A stretch of 60,826 bases of DNA from Bradyrhizobium neotropicale (GTDB lineage: Bacteria; Pseudomonadota; Alphaproteobacteria; Rhizobiales; Xanthobacteraceae): the NCBI RefSeq assembly GCF_001641695.1, contig NZ_LSEF01000041.1, positions 1 to 60,826 of the forward strand, given 5' to 3'. Each line of letters begins with the position of its first letter. Position 1 is the stretch's first letter. The notes beneath the pieces are model-generated. The model had not been told where the DNA came from and did no database searches. It was given only the letters and a program-made list of their open reading frames with translations. A program made the position numbers and the translations under genes. This document shows positions 1 to 8,710 of the stretch, piece after piece.

Positions 1-33
1 GGCCCAGCTTGTGGATAGCTGAATATTTAAGGT

Positions 34-102
34 GCTGCGCTTCAGGCTGATGGTGAAAACGAGGTCCGTGGTGACGGCCTCAAGCATCAGGAGAAGCGCA
101 GC
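34..102 (+). ncRNA. Folded leader of the IS110 transposase, candidate part of a bridge RNA
   Basis: Directly upstream of the transposase ATG the sequence folds into one long hairpin. GCTGCGCTTC (34-43) pairs perfectly with GAAGCGCAGC (93-102). CTGATG (47-52) pairs with CATCAG (85-90). GAGG and CCGT (61-64, 66-69) pair with CCTC and ACGG (78-81, 74-77), with T65 bulged. An asymmetric internal loop lies at 53-60 against 82-84. IS110 elements are known to carry a structured bridge RNA with guide loops in this position. Only the 3' part could be inside the window. Alternatively the hairpin may simply limit read-through translation of the transposase. Confidence 0.4.
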
Positions 103-1137
103 ATGGACCATTTTGCCGGACTGGACGTATCGGTCAAGGAGACGAGTGTCTGCATTTTGGATGATACGGGCAAGATCTTGAAGGAAGTGAAGGTGGCGAG
201 TGAGCCCCAAGCGCTTCTGAAGGTTCTGGGGAATCCCGCCTACCGCTTCAAGCGGATCGGACTGGAAGCCGGGCCGTTATCGCAATGGCTGTTCAGCGCT
301 CTCGCCGAAGCCGAGTTACCAGTGATCTGTGTGGAGACTCGGCACATGCAGGCGGTGCTGAAGGCGCAGATCAACAAGACCGACCGCAATGACGCGCGCG
401 GCATCGCTCAGATGATGCGGGTGGGAGTGTATCGCCCGGTGCATGTGAAGACGCTACGCAGCCAGAAACTGCGTATGCTGCTAACCCATCGCAAGCTATT
501 GCAGTCGAAGGCCATCGCCATCGAGAACGATCTGCGAGGGACTTTGCGTAACTTCGGCCTCAAGGTGGGCATAGTCGGAATGGTGAGGTTCGAGGCCCGC
601 ATCCAGGAGCTTGTCGAGACTATTCCCGACTTGGCGATCCTGGTGGAACCGCTGCTCGTCGTGCGGCGGGCGCTACGCGAACAGATCATCATCCTGCACC
701 GCCGCTTGCTGGCCATCGTGCGCGACGACGAGGTGTGCCGGCGCCTGATGACGACCCCCGGTGTCGGCCCGGTGGTGGCGCTGACCTATCGCGCGACCGT
801 CGATGTGCCAGCCCGATTCCGAAAATCCAAGTCGGTCGGGGCAGTGTTTGGGCTGACGAGCTCCAGATATCAATCAGGCGAGATCGATTGGAGCGGCAGG
901 ATATCGCGCTGCGGGGATGAGATGATGCGGGTGATGCTCTACGAAGCAGCGCAGAGCATGTTGCATTCGAAGAAATGGTCCTGGCTCAAGGCCTGGGCCA
1001 TGCAGATCGCCAGGCGTCGCGGAATGAAGAAGGCGATCGTGGCCCTGGCCCGTCGGCTGGCCGTCATCATGCACCGCATATGGGTCGATGGCACCGAGTT
1101 CCGGTGGACCCGGGAGCCAACCGCGACAGCAGCATGA
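103..1137 (+). CDS. IS110-family transposase (DEDD recombinase)
   Basis: This 344-residue protein has the usual IS110 length and layout. The N-terminal RuvC-like domain shows the acidic set D8 (in FAGLDVS), E55 (in GLEAG), D94 and D97 (in KTDRNDARG). The C-terminal Tnp_20 domain begins near residue 217 with TTPGVGPVVAL and continues to the conserved GRISRCGD segment, where family members carry the nucleophilic serine. It would catalyse RNA-guided excision and insertion of the element. No frameshift or stop is visible, so it appears intact. The ATG follows directly on the 3' arm of a long hairpin and no classical ribosome site is free, which may keep expression low. Confidence 0.93.
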   Translation: MDHFAGLDVSVKETSVCILDDTGKILKEVKVASEPQALLKVLGNPAYRFKRIGLEAGPLSQWLFSALAEAELPVICVETRHMQAVLKAQINKTDRNDARGIAQMMRVGVYRPVHVKTLRSQKLRMLLTHRKLLQSKAIAIENDLRGTLRNFGLKVGIVGMVRFEARIQELVETIPDLAILVEPLLVVRRALREQIIILHRRLLAIVRDDEVCRRLMTTPGVGPVVALTYRATVDVPARFRKSKSVGAVFGLTSSRYQSGEIDWSGRISRCGDEMMRVMLYEAAQSMLHSKKWSWLKAWAMQIARRRGMKKAIVALARRLAVIMHRIWVDGTEFRWTREPTATAA

Positions 1138-1311
1138 AAACCGTTCAGGATCAAAGCCGATAGGAGGAAACTCGAGATCCACCCAGCAGTGGAAAGATGT
1201 CCCTCGCGGGACGATGGATGAGGTGAGTTCGCATGTCCGCTTGAACCTGTCGTTCAAACTAACGACAAGGCCGCGCAAAAGATTGTTCTACTTCGTCCTC
1301 GAATCCCATGA

Positions 1312-1833
1312 TGGAAGGGCCCTGGTGCCGATTCCGAAGAGAAGCGCGAGCCCGTGAGCGACATCGACACTGCAGTGGCGGATAGTCTGAAAGTGCTTGA
1401 CCTCAAACGGCCGATTAGAGAAGCTGACGTCAGCGGAACGATCCGAGGCCGCGCCGGCTTGGTGGTCGACAACGCGCTGGCTTATGTAACCGGCGGTGCT
1501 GCCTGGGCCGACGTTGAGCAGACCGGAATCGAATTCAACAATAACGTGTTCAGTCCGAGTCTCGGCGCTCCTACGGGGACCACTGCCAACCGCAGCGGCA
1601 TGCTCTGGGGTGGGGTGATCGGAGCGGGTGTCGAGTTCGCCCTGAGCAACAACTGGATCGTCGGCGGTGAATTCCTTCACACGATCTATCGGGATCGTGA
1701 TGCGAATATTGTAACTGCAGCTGGCGGCAATGCCTGCGCCAGTCCGTTCTTCGCGCACCCGAACTGCGTCGTTCGCAATCAGCTGACGACAGATGTCGCG
1801 CGCGTCAGGGTCAGCTACAAGTTCGGACAATAA
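1312..1833 (+). pseudogene. 3' fragment of an outer-membrane beta-barrel (Omp25/Omp31-type) gene
   Basis: The reading frame is open from 1312 to the stop at 1831-1833. From about 1429 it encodes the C-terminal half of a small porin-like barrel. GTIRGRAGLVVDN followed by AYVTGGAAW is the typical strand pair of the rhizobial Omp31 family, and VRVSYKFGQ is the closing strand. The signal peptide and first strands are missing. A GTG at 1354 could start a 159-residue product, but it would have no export signal. The missing 5' half is probably on the other side of the adjacent IS110 element or was deleted with its insertion. It could still be expressed as a fragment but should not form a complete barrel. 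Confidence 0.7.
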
Positions 1834-1896
1834 CGCGCCTGCGGGACTACGTTTCAAGGGCTGTCCCGAAGGGGACCTTCGCGGCCTTGATGGGAA

Positions 1897-1929
1897 AATG
1901 GCCCGCCTCGCGCGGGCCATTCTTGTTTT
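1897..1929 (+). terminator. Rho-independent terminator, probably bidirectional
   Basis: AATGGCCCGC (1897-1906) and GCGGGCCATT (1912-1921) form a perfect 10-bp stem with a 5-nt loop, followed by CTTGTTTT. It lies between the porin fragment (+) and the nuclease gene (-), whose 3' ends converge here. The A-rich left flank would also give a U-run on the minus strand. Confidence 0.8.
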
Positions 1930-1944
1930 GCGGCTCGGGCGTCC

Positions 1945-2982
1945 TCAAAACGTCGTAATCGGCTTGCCGTTCGCGTCGACCAGCGACGATGGCGCTTCAC
2001 CGAAGACCAGGCTGTCGGGCTGGAATTTGATGGTCTTGCCGCCCTCGACGAAGTCGGCGAAGTTGCGCGGCGTCGCCGCGTGCACGCCGTTCGCCAGGAA
2101 GTCGCTGGTCTCGTAGCAGGTGTCGGGCTTGCCGCCGGACCCCGTCGCCAGGAATTTCTGGAAATTCTGGCTCGTAATCTTGGCCTTCTTGCGCGCCGAC
2201 CAGTTGGTGTAGCGCCGGTAGAGCTTCGGCAGGATCACCGGGCCCTTGTCGGTCGCGAGCACGCTGGTCTCGTTCTTCTTCGGCTCTCGCAGGTCGAAGT
2301 CGAAGGCGGGAATGGTCTTGGCGAGGTTCTTCCAGACCGGCAGCTTCTTGGTTCGCGCGGTCTTGGCGAGCGCGAGGAAGGCCTCGATCTCATCGTCGTT
2401 CATGGAGGAGTAGAACGTCGGATAAGCAAAGCCCTGTTCGACCAGCCAGTGGTTGATGTCGACCTTCTTGCCGCCGACCGTCACCTCGATGTCGCCGACC
2501 AGCCGCCCATATGTGTCGAACACCTCGTTCGGCGTATCGACATGGGTGAAGACGCGGCAGGCGAGCGTCGCCTCGCCGGTGCCGGCGAGGAAATCATGCA
2601 GCGCTTTGCTCGTCGTCGCGCCGAGGAATTGCCGGTAGGGATGCGTGACCTCGTGATAGGCCTCGCGCTTGGCCGCGGTCAGCCCCTTCTTCTCGGAAGT
2701 CGAAAGCGGGGACGGCTGATAGTGCAGCTCCGGCGCGTCGATGCCCTGAAGGCGGATGGTGAGCTTGCCGTTCTTGATCGGCGCCGTCGCGGTCCGGCCC
2801 TTGACCTTGGCGTTGTCGAAGACGTGGGTCGGCTGAAACGGCGCAGCATTGCTTTTGCGGAAGCGGATCGCCTCAGCCGCGATGCTCACAACGACCTTCG
2901 TGGTGTCGGCGTCCGAGCGTCCCTCCGGCCAGAACTGGCTGACATCGATCGTGCCTTCGACTTCCAACAGTCCAACGGGCAT
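1945..2982 (-). CDS. Thermonuclease-like (SNase domain) protein
   Basis: This 345-residue protein has a staphylococcal-nuclease fold in its middle. IRLQGIDAPE (about residue 96) supplies the catalytic Arg, the calcium-binding Asp and the general-base Glu. YGRLVGDIEV supplies the second catalytic Arg, and INHWLVEQGFAYP is the usual C-terminal part of the domain. About 90 residues precede the domain and about 120 follow, more than in a simple secreted nuclease. No signal peptide is evident at the N-terminus. The family cleaves DNA and RNA in a calcium-dependent way. The ATG at 2982 has an AGGAGC ribosome site 7 nt upstream. The ends of the protein are unassigned. Confidence 0.75.
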   Translation of the reverse strand: MPVGLLEVEGTIDVSQFWPEGRSDADTTKVVVSIAAEAIRFRKSNAAPFQPTHVFDNAKVKGRTATAPIKNGKLTIRLQGIDAPELHYQPSPLSTSEKKGLTAAKREAYHEVTHPYRQFLGATTSKALHDFLAGTGEATLACRVFTHVDTPNEVFDTYGRLVGDIEVTVGGKKVDINHWLVEQGFAYPTFYSSMNDDEIEAFLALAKTARTKKLPVWKNLAKTIPAFDFDLREPKKNETSVLATDKGPVILPKLYRRYTNWSARKKAKITSQNFQKFLATGSGGKPDTCYETSDFLANGVHAATPRNFADFVEGGKTIKFQPDSLVFGEAPSSLVDANGKPITTF

Positions 2983-3288
2983 CGGCTGCTCCTGTCAAAC
3001 GAGCGCAACGGTCGCCTCGAGGAAGCGACTCGTGTGCACACCTTCAGGTAGCGAATCATTTTCGTGCGACAGCCCGGTGACGGGAGGTCCAACGGGTGCG
3101 CTGCATCATTTCCGTGTGGACAGCCGCGGCCTTGCGCCAGGTCACCCTACGAGGCGGCTGACGGGCTGACGGGAAGAGCCAAGTGGGGGGAGGTCCGTCG
3201 CACAAGGCTCATGCGCCTGGCGCGCACGGCAGTGGCGACGAACCTCATTGTTTGACTGAAACGGACGCTTCCGCCCCGCAGCCGCAGG
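2983..3288. other. Spacer without a convincing gene
   Basis: About 300 bp separate the nuclease start from the 3' end of the next minus-strand gene. Short frames occur on both strands, but none has a ribosome site or recognisable protein features. The promoter of the nuclease gene should lie in the left part. Nothing else is evident. Confidence 0.4.
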
Positions 3289-3783
3289 TCAGGGTCTGTG
3301 CGGACAGACCATCGTCAGATAGAGCAGCGTCGGTGCCTTGTCCTCGCCCTTGTCGTACTCCCACTCCAGCCGGATCTCGTGCCGGTGGGCATAGGCGTCG
3401 CTTGCCTCGTGGGTGATGATGTTGGTCTTCATCGGAATCGGCGGCTCGGAATTGAAGCATTTCCGGACGCAGGCATCGAGCAGATCGCATCGCGTCAGGG
3501 GGACGACGCCGGGCTCATCCTTGGACAGCGGGATCGTGTTCGGCTGGGTGCTGAGGTCGACGCGAGCCCGACCCTTCTCCTTGTGCCAGTATTTGGCGCT
3601 TCCCTGCGGCCACTTCGAGGCCGGAGTCAAAATCAGGTGGTACTGGCCGTATTCCAAAGTCGGCAGGTCGATGTCGTCCGATGCCTTGAGCTTCGCGACG
3701 CTCTTTTTCATGTTCTCCAAAGGAAAGTAATTACTGTTCATCAAGTCTCGAAATGACTTGCCGTTGTACACCCTTCCGCCCAT
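3289..3783 (-). CDS. Hypothetical protein, no recognised domain
   Basis: The 164-residue reading starts at an ATG (3783) preceded by a purine-rich GAAGGACAAGG stretch. The frame stays open further upstream to a TTG at 3921, which would add 46 residues with no better ribosome site. The protein is hydrophilic, with no signal peptide or membrane segment. It contains LEYGQYHLILTPASKWP and a C-terminal RLEWEYDKGEDKAPTLLYL segment, both of which look like beta strands. Four cysteines (CDLLDACVRKC and one near the end) might form a disulphide or metal site. It lies in an accessory stretch behind an IS element, and the DNA around 3700-3950 is visibly less GC-rich than its neighbours, which suggests acquisition. 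No function can be assigned. Confidence 0.5.
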   Translation of the reverse strand: MGGRVYNGKSFRDLMNSNYFPLENMKKSVAKLKASDDIDLPTLEYGQYHLILTPASKWPQGSAKYWHKEKGRARVDLSTQPNTIPLSKDEPGVVPLTRCDLLDACVRKCFNSEPPIPMKTNIITHEASDAYAHRHEIRLEWEYDKGEDKAPTLLYLTMVCPHRP

Positions 3784-4076
3784 CACCTTGTCCTTCGATG
3801 CAATCAAATCAATCAGGGAAAACGTGCAGCCCGGCAAAGCTCGTCGGCCGGAATAAAAGCCTCGATGCCCCCCAAGTGCCCGCGACGCCATTTTTTTTGC
3901 GCAAGGAACGGTACCACTCAAGAATGTGCTTCGTCCAGAGCGCTACCATTCGCTGACGCAGGTGTGCATCCCTGCAAGTTCGATTGCCATGCGTTTCCCG
4001 ATAGGTCATCTTGATCGAAGCTCTTCGCGGGCGGTGGCCGGCAGAGAAGGCCATCGTGACCTTTGAAGGCACAGGA

Positions 4077-7000
4077 ATGCATTGCGCCGCGTGTCAGTCG
4101 ACGATCGAGCCGGGCGATCGCTGGTGCCCCATATGCGGGGCGATCACGCGACGCTCCGATCCCGATAGCGAACGCCGATTCGTCACCATCCTCCGCGCCG
4201 ATGTCATCGATTCCACCGGGCTTGTTGCCGAGCTGGAGCCGGAGGACGCTGTCTCGCGCCTGGAGCCGGCCTTGGCCGCGATGAGAGGCGCGGTGCGCCA
4301 GTTCGGGGGCATCGTCAGCAAGGAGCTGGGTGATGGGCTTGCGGCGGTGTTCGGTGCACCGATCGCGGACGACAACCATGCGCCGCTCGCCTGCCATGCG
4401 GCGATCGAACTCGTCCGGCGCGTCTCCGGCCTCGGCGATCCCGGCCTGCAGGTGCGGGTTGGCCTCCACTCCGGCCACGTCGTCGCCTACATGGTCGCCA
4501 GCGAGTTTTCCAAGGTCTATGAGATCGGCGGGGCCGCCCAGCATCTCGCGGCGCGGCTGGAGGCTGAGGCCGAGGCGAATCAGATCTACGTGTCGGAAGC
4601 CTGCCAGAAGCTCGCGGACGGACATGTTCGTTTCGAGTTTCTCGGCGGCAAGGCGCTACGCGGATTCAGCCAGCCGCTGCCGGTCTACCGCATCGTCGGC
4701 GCCAGCGATCTTTCGAGCTGGCGCGTGCGACGAGCACGCAGCATTTCACGGTTCGTCGATCGCACGACGGAGCGAGCGCTGTTGGGGCGCGCTGCGGAAC
4801 GTGTCGGTACTGGCCGTCAGACAGTCCTGCTGCTGGGCGACGCCGGTATCGGAAAGTCGCGATTGGCGCACGAGTTTGCCCAGGAGCTCAAGGCCGATGG
4901 CTGGCGCCTGATCGACGCCGAGTGCAGCCCGAACCTTCAGGGCGCGCCGTTCAGTACACTCAAGCGCCTGCTGCTCTCGATCCTGGATGCGGCCGCGAGG
5001 AATCCGGACGGTTCAGGAGACCCCCGGGGCGATCGGCCGCTGATCCAGCGATGCGCCCTCGATGCCGTGCTGGATCTGCCGATATCGGAGCCGCAGTGGA
5101 CCGAATTGGAGCCTCATGCGCGGGGGCGCGCGATTTCCGATGCGAGCTGCGCAATCGTCGAGAGTATGACGCGTCACCATCGCACGGTGGTTCTGCTCGA
5201 GGACCTGCACTGGATCGACCGGGCCAGCGATGCGGTCGTGGCCGCGATTGCTTCGCTGCAGATGCCTGGCCTTCTCGTGCTCCTCACCTCCAGGCCTAAC
5301 GGCATGCCGGTCTGGATCGCGCGGTGCCGCGCGGAGGTCGTCGCGATGCGGCCCCTCGACGATGATTCGGGGCTTGCCATGCTGGCCGACATGCTCGGCC
5401 CCTCCGTTGCGAACGCCGATCTGAAGAACCGGATCATTTCGCATACGGCCAATGTGCCTCTCTTCATCGAGGAGGTCTGCCGCGGGCTGAAGGACAGCGG
5501 AACGCTTCGCGGTCAATGGGGCGATCTCGCGCTCGTGCGTCCGATAGATGAACTCGGCATCCCCACGAGCATCCAGGGCGTGATTGCGGCGCGCCTTGAT
5601 CGCGTGTCGAGGCAGGAACGTTCCCTTCTCCAGATCGCCGCAGCGCTTGGGTCGCGATTGGACGTTGCCATGCTGCGGAAGATTGCGAAGCTGCCCGAGA
5701 AGGTCCTGCAGGATAGCCTTGCCGCGCTCGATCGCACCGAGCTGCTGGTCGGGATCGATCGTGATTTGGGCGACGCGCTCGAGTTTCGGCACGAGATGGT
5801 TCGTCAGGTGACGTATGACTCGATGGTCGAAAAGGTGCGCGAAGACATTCATGCGCGCATCCTTGCAACGTTCGAGACGGACGGAACGTGCGCCGATGAG
5901 CCCGATACGCTGTGCTATCACGCGGTGCGGGCCAAGGATTGGCAAAAGGCGTTTGGCCACGGCACGGACGCTGGGCGGAAATCCTTGAGCCGCTCGGCCT
6001 TTGCCGATGCGGCCAACTATTTCGAGATCGCGATGGGCTCGCTCGACAAGACGCCGATGACGCCCTTGCGGGAGGCGGATGCCATCGATCTACGGATGGA
6101 AGCGCGCGCGGCGTTCATCGCGTCGGGTCACGTCGCGGAATGGTTGGACCTCGGAAAGGAGGCCGCGCGCCGCGCCGACGCAATCGATGACATCGGTCGC
6201 AAGGTCGCCGCCATGACGGTCGGAGCGGGTGCTCAGAATTTCTATGGAACGCCAGTCGATGCGGTCGCGGTTGGCGAGGAGGTCGTCCGCCTGGCCGAAC
6301 AGTGGGGCAATCCGGGTTGGCTTAATCTCGCCCGATATGGTCTCGGGCAGGCCTACTTCCTCGCCGGCCGCTACCGCGATGCCGAACGAACCGTCGCGCG
6401 GGCCCACGAACAACTGGCGGGACCCGAGCCCCGTGCCCCGATCGGTACGGCGCCCAAAAACCTGCTCGTGCTCTGCTGCATGATGATGAGCTTCACCCAC
6501 ATCATCATGGGCGAGCTCGATGCCGCCGAGCAGCTCCAGCAGCAGGCGGCCGCGATCGCGGAAGAGACCAACCGTCCCTATGACCGTGTCGCCGCAGCCT
6601 ATAGCGGCGGCTGGCTGATGCTGGGGCGGAACGATCCGGCGGCGGCCGCTGCCATTCTCGAACAGGGTTTCGTGCTGGCGCAGAAGCACGGCATCCGGCT
6701 GTTCGTGCCGGTGCTCGCCTGCCATCTCGGCATGGCCTATCTGGAGCAGGGCCTGTTCGACCGGGCGCGCGGCATGCTGGCCGAAGCGCGCGAGGAGGCG
6801 AAGGCGGTCGGCTATACCTCGGCGGTCCTGCGCAGCTCGATCTACCTTGCGCTTGCCACCAGCCGCCTCGGCGATACCCAGGCCGCGCAGAACATGTTGC
6901 GCGAGGCGCGCAACACGGCGCGTCAGCAGGGATTTTCCGGCCTCGAGGCCGAAGCCCTGTTCGGCGAAGCCACGGTGACGCCGCCATCGAGCGCGGAGAA

Positions 7001-7130
7001 CAAGGCGGCGATCCTTTCCGCCCTGCGCGCGACGATCGCGATTGCATCCGAGAGCGGCGCGCTCCCGCTCAGGCAGAGGGCAGAGGCGATGCTGAACGAG
7101 ATGCCCGTCCGTGGCGATGAGCTGATCTGA
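4077..7130 (+). CDS. Class III nucleotide cyclase-like protein with AAA-type ATPase and TPR domains
   Basis: The protein (1017 residues from ATG 4077; an upstream start at 4011 is also open) has three parts. A short zinc ribbon has C3, C6, C17 and C20 (CAAC, CPIC). The class III cyclase domain covers about residues 32-205, with metal-site D42 in ADVIDSTG, D86 in ELGDGLAAVFG and R160 in LAARLE. The ATPase part has a Walker A GDAGIGKS near residue 254 and a Walker B-like VVLLEDLHWID. The C-terminal half is alpha-helical repeats of TPR type. The usual transition-state Asn before AARL is replaced by His156 (AAQHLAARL), as in many ATPase-linked cyclases, so cAMP production is uncertain. It has no membrane segment and stands alone as a transcription unit. 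It probably senses a signal through the TPR/ATPase part. Confidence 0.85.
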   Translation: MHCAACQSTIEPGDRWCPICGAITRRSDPDSERRFVTILRADVIDSTGLVAELEPEDAVSRLEPALAAMRGAVRQFGGIVSKELGDGLAAVFGAPIADDNHAPLACHAAIELVRRVSGLGDPGLQVRVGLHSGHVVAYMVASEFSKVYEIGGAAQHLAARLEAEAEANQIYVSEACQKLADGHVRFEFLGGKALRGFSQPLPVYRIVGASDLSSWRVRRARSISRFVDRTTERALLGRAAERVGTGRQTVLLLGDAGIGKSRLAHEFAQELKADGWRLIDAECSPNLQGAPFSTLKRLLLSILDAAARNPDGSGDPRGDRPLIQRCALDAVLDLPISEPQWTELEPHARGRAISDASCAIVESMTRHHRTVVLLEDLHWIDRASDAVVAAIASLQMPGLLVLLTSRPNGMPVWIARCRAEVVAMRPLDDDSGLAMLADMLGPSVANADLKNRIISHTANVPLFIEEVCRGLKDSGTLRGQWGDLALVRPIDELGIPTSIQGVIAARLDRVSRQERSLLQIAAALGSRLDVAMLRKIAKLPEKVLQDSLAALDRTELLVGIDRDLGDALEFRHEMVRQVTYDSMVEKVREDIHARILATFETDGTCADEPDTLCYHAVRAKDWQKAFGHGTDAGRKSLSRSAFADAANYFEIAMGSLDKTPMTPLREADAIDLRMEARAAFIASGHVAEWLDLGKEAARRADAIDDIGRKVAAMTVGAGAQNFYGTPVDAVAVGEEVVRLAEQWGNPGWLNLARYGLGQAYFLAGRYRDAERTVARAHEQLAGPEPRAPIGTAPKNLLVLCCMMMSFTHIIMGELDAAEQLQQQAAAIAEETNRPYDRVAAAYSGGWLMLGRNDPAAAAAILEQGFVLAQKHGIRLFVPVLACHLGMAYLEQGLFDRARGMLAEAREEAKAVGYTSAVLRSSIYLALATSRLGDTQAAQNMLREARNTARQQGFSGLEAEALFGEATVTPPSSAENKAAILSALRATIAIASESGALPLRQRAEAMLNEMPVRGDELI

Positions 7131-7441
7131 CCCGCTCTCTCCCGGCTTGGCGTGTGATCTTACCATCGTGCCGGTGTTTTGCCCGACGTGTCAAATGGGT
7201 TTCGCCGGCGACACAAGGCCCTAACGGGCCGCGGCTACTTTGCATGGGGTTGTTTTCGACATTTTATGGAAGCCCTGCCGTTCCGGCTCCCGTCACGGCG
7301 ACAAAGACCCTTGCGCCGACGCCAAGGTGGGGTACCGTTGGCTGCTGCCCGAAGGGCTAGGTGTTTTATTGACGAAGCTTTTTTAGCATCCCATTTTGCC
7401 GGCGCCGCGACGGCGCGACGCCCACCGAAAGAGGCGGGGCC
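7131..7441. other. 311-bp spacer, possibly a dispersed Bradyrhizobium repeat
   Basis: No gene is evident. The stretch from about 7168 (GTGCCGGTGTTTTGCCCGAC) to about 7270 (TTTGCATGGGGTTG) resembles a sequence I recall as dispersed in Bradyrhizobium intergenic regions. No second copy occurs in this window, so this is not proven here. The right part should contain the promoter of the OpgC gene. A GAGGCGGGG ribosome site precedes the ATG at 7442. Confidence 0.3.
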
Positions 7442-8659
7442 ATGATCATACGGGACCAGTCGGCTCTCTTGTCTCCGATCGAGCGCGATCTGCGGCTCGA
7501 TCTCTTCCGCGGCATCGGCCTGTGGATGATCTTCCTCGATCACATCCCGCACGACGTCGTAGCCTGGCTGACCTTGCGCAATTACGGCTTCAGCGACGCC
7601 GCCGAGTTCTTCGTCTTCATCTCGGGCTATCTGGTCGGCTGGATCTACGGACCGATCGTCGCCGGCGGCTGGTTTCTCGCCGCCCTCAAGCGGCTGTGGC
7701 GGCGGGCGGCCGAGCTGTACGTTGCCCACATCATGCTGTTCCTGCTGTTCACGGCGCAGATCGCCCGCACCGCGCGCCGCTTCGACAATCCGATGTATGA
7801 GCACGAGTTCAACGTGTTCAACTTCCTGGCGCATCCGGACGAGCTGATCGGGCAGGCGATCATTCTGAAATACAAGCCGGTCAATCTCGACGTGCTGCCG
7901 CTCTACATCACGCTGGTGTTTGCCTCGCCCTTCATCGTCTGGGGCCTGGTCCGACGGCCGAACCTGACGCTCGCCGCGTCCGTCGTGCTCTACGTGCTGT
8001 CACGCTGGTTCGACTGGAACGTCGCCTCCTATCCGCCCGGCACGAAATGGTACTTCAACCCGTTCTGCTGGCAGCTCATGTTCGTGTTCGCAGCCTGGTG
8101 CGGCACCGGCCAGATCGACAGGATCGCAACATGGGTCTGGTCGAAGGCGACGATGGGACTGGCTGCCGCCTGGATCATCTTCGCCCTGCTGATCGTGATG
8201 ACCTGGCACATCCACGCGCTCGAGGCACTGATCCCGAAATGGATGATCAAGGCGATCTACCCGATCGACAAGACCGACCTCGACATGCTGCGCTTCACGC
8301 ATTTCCTGGCGCTGGCGATCTGGGTGACTTATTTCGTCTCGCGCAAATGGAAGGCGCTGCACACGGTCTGGCTGCGGCCCGTCATCCTGTGCGGCCAGCA
8401 TTCGCTGCCGATCTTCTGTCTCGGCGTGTTCCTGTCGTTCTCGGCGCACTGGATCCTGACCCAGTACACCAAGGGCGTATGGGAGCAGCTTGCGGTTTCG
8501 ATTGCCGGCATCGTCATCATGATCGGTGCCGCATGGCTGCTCGACCGCGCCAAGCGGGTGCCGAACCTGTTCGTGAACGTGGCTGAGGTCGAGGAGCCTG
8601 AAGCCCTGGCCGAGGCCGCGCCGGCCGCGACCGCTACCGTGGCGCCTGCGAGCCGCTGA
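7442..8659 (+). CDS. opgC: OpgC-type membrane acyltransferase (first copy)
   Basis: This 405-residue integral membrane protein of the OpgC family has about ten hydrophobic helices. Family hallmarks are visible: LRLDLFRGIGLWMIFLDHIP at residues 16-35, TLRNYGFSDAAEFFVFISGY, and a central region with FNPFCWQ. OpgC proteins sit in the inner membrane and add succinyl or similar groups to periplasmic glucans. In Bradyrhizobium the acceptor could be cyclic beta-1,3/1,6-glucan, which matters for osmoadaptation and symbiosis; the substrate is inferred. The C-terminal Ala/Pro/Glu-rich tail (about 35 residues) looks disordered. A second, diverged copy lies at 18885-20027 on the other strand. It may be cotranscribed with the DUF2059 gene 50 bp downstream. 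Confidence 0.85.
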   Translation: MIIRDQSALLSPIERDLRLDLFRGIGLWMIFLDHIPHDVVAWLTLRNYGFSDAAEFFVFISGYLVGWIYGPIVAGGWFLAALKRLWRRAAELYVAHIMLFLLFTAQIARTARRFDNPMYEHEFNVFNFLAHPDELIGQAIILKYKPVNLDVLPLYITLVFASPFIVWGLVRRPNLTLAASVVLYVLSRWFDWNVASYPPGTKWYFNPFCWQLMFVFAAWCGTGQIDRIATWVWSKATMGLAAAWIIFALLIVMTWHIHALEALIPKWMIKAIYPIDKTDLDMLRFTHFLALAIWVTYFVSRKWKALHTVWLRPVILCGQHSLPIFCLGVFLSFSAHWILTQYTKGVWEQLAVSIAGIVIMIGAAWLLDRAKRVPNLFVNVAEVEEPEALAEAAPAATATVAPASR

Positions 8660-8710
8660 AGGCGTCGCGGCGCCAGCCTGCATTCGGCCTGCATTCTCTT
8701 GGAGAGGTCC

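Larger units (their letters stand above)
1..1300 (+). mobile_element. IS110-family insertion sequence, left end outside window, right end not resolved
   Basis: The element is defined by its transposase at 103-1137, which has the IS110 DEDD architecture. IS110 elements normally lack terminal inverted repeats and make no target duplication, so the ends cannot be read directly. The noncoding leader (1-102) is strongly folded. About 170 bp of noncoding DNA follows the gene before a porin-like fragment becomes readable at 1312. The right boundary is therefore only bracketed between about 1140 and 1311. The element may have split the outer-membrane gene whose 3' part lies just downstream. Confidence 0.55.
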
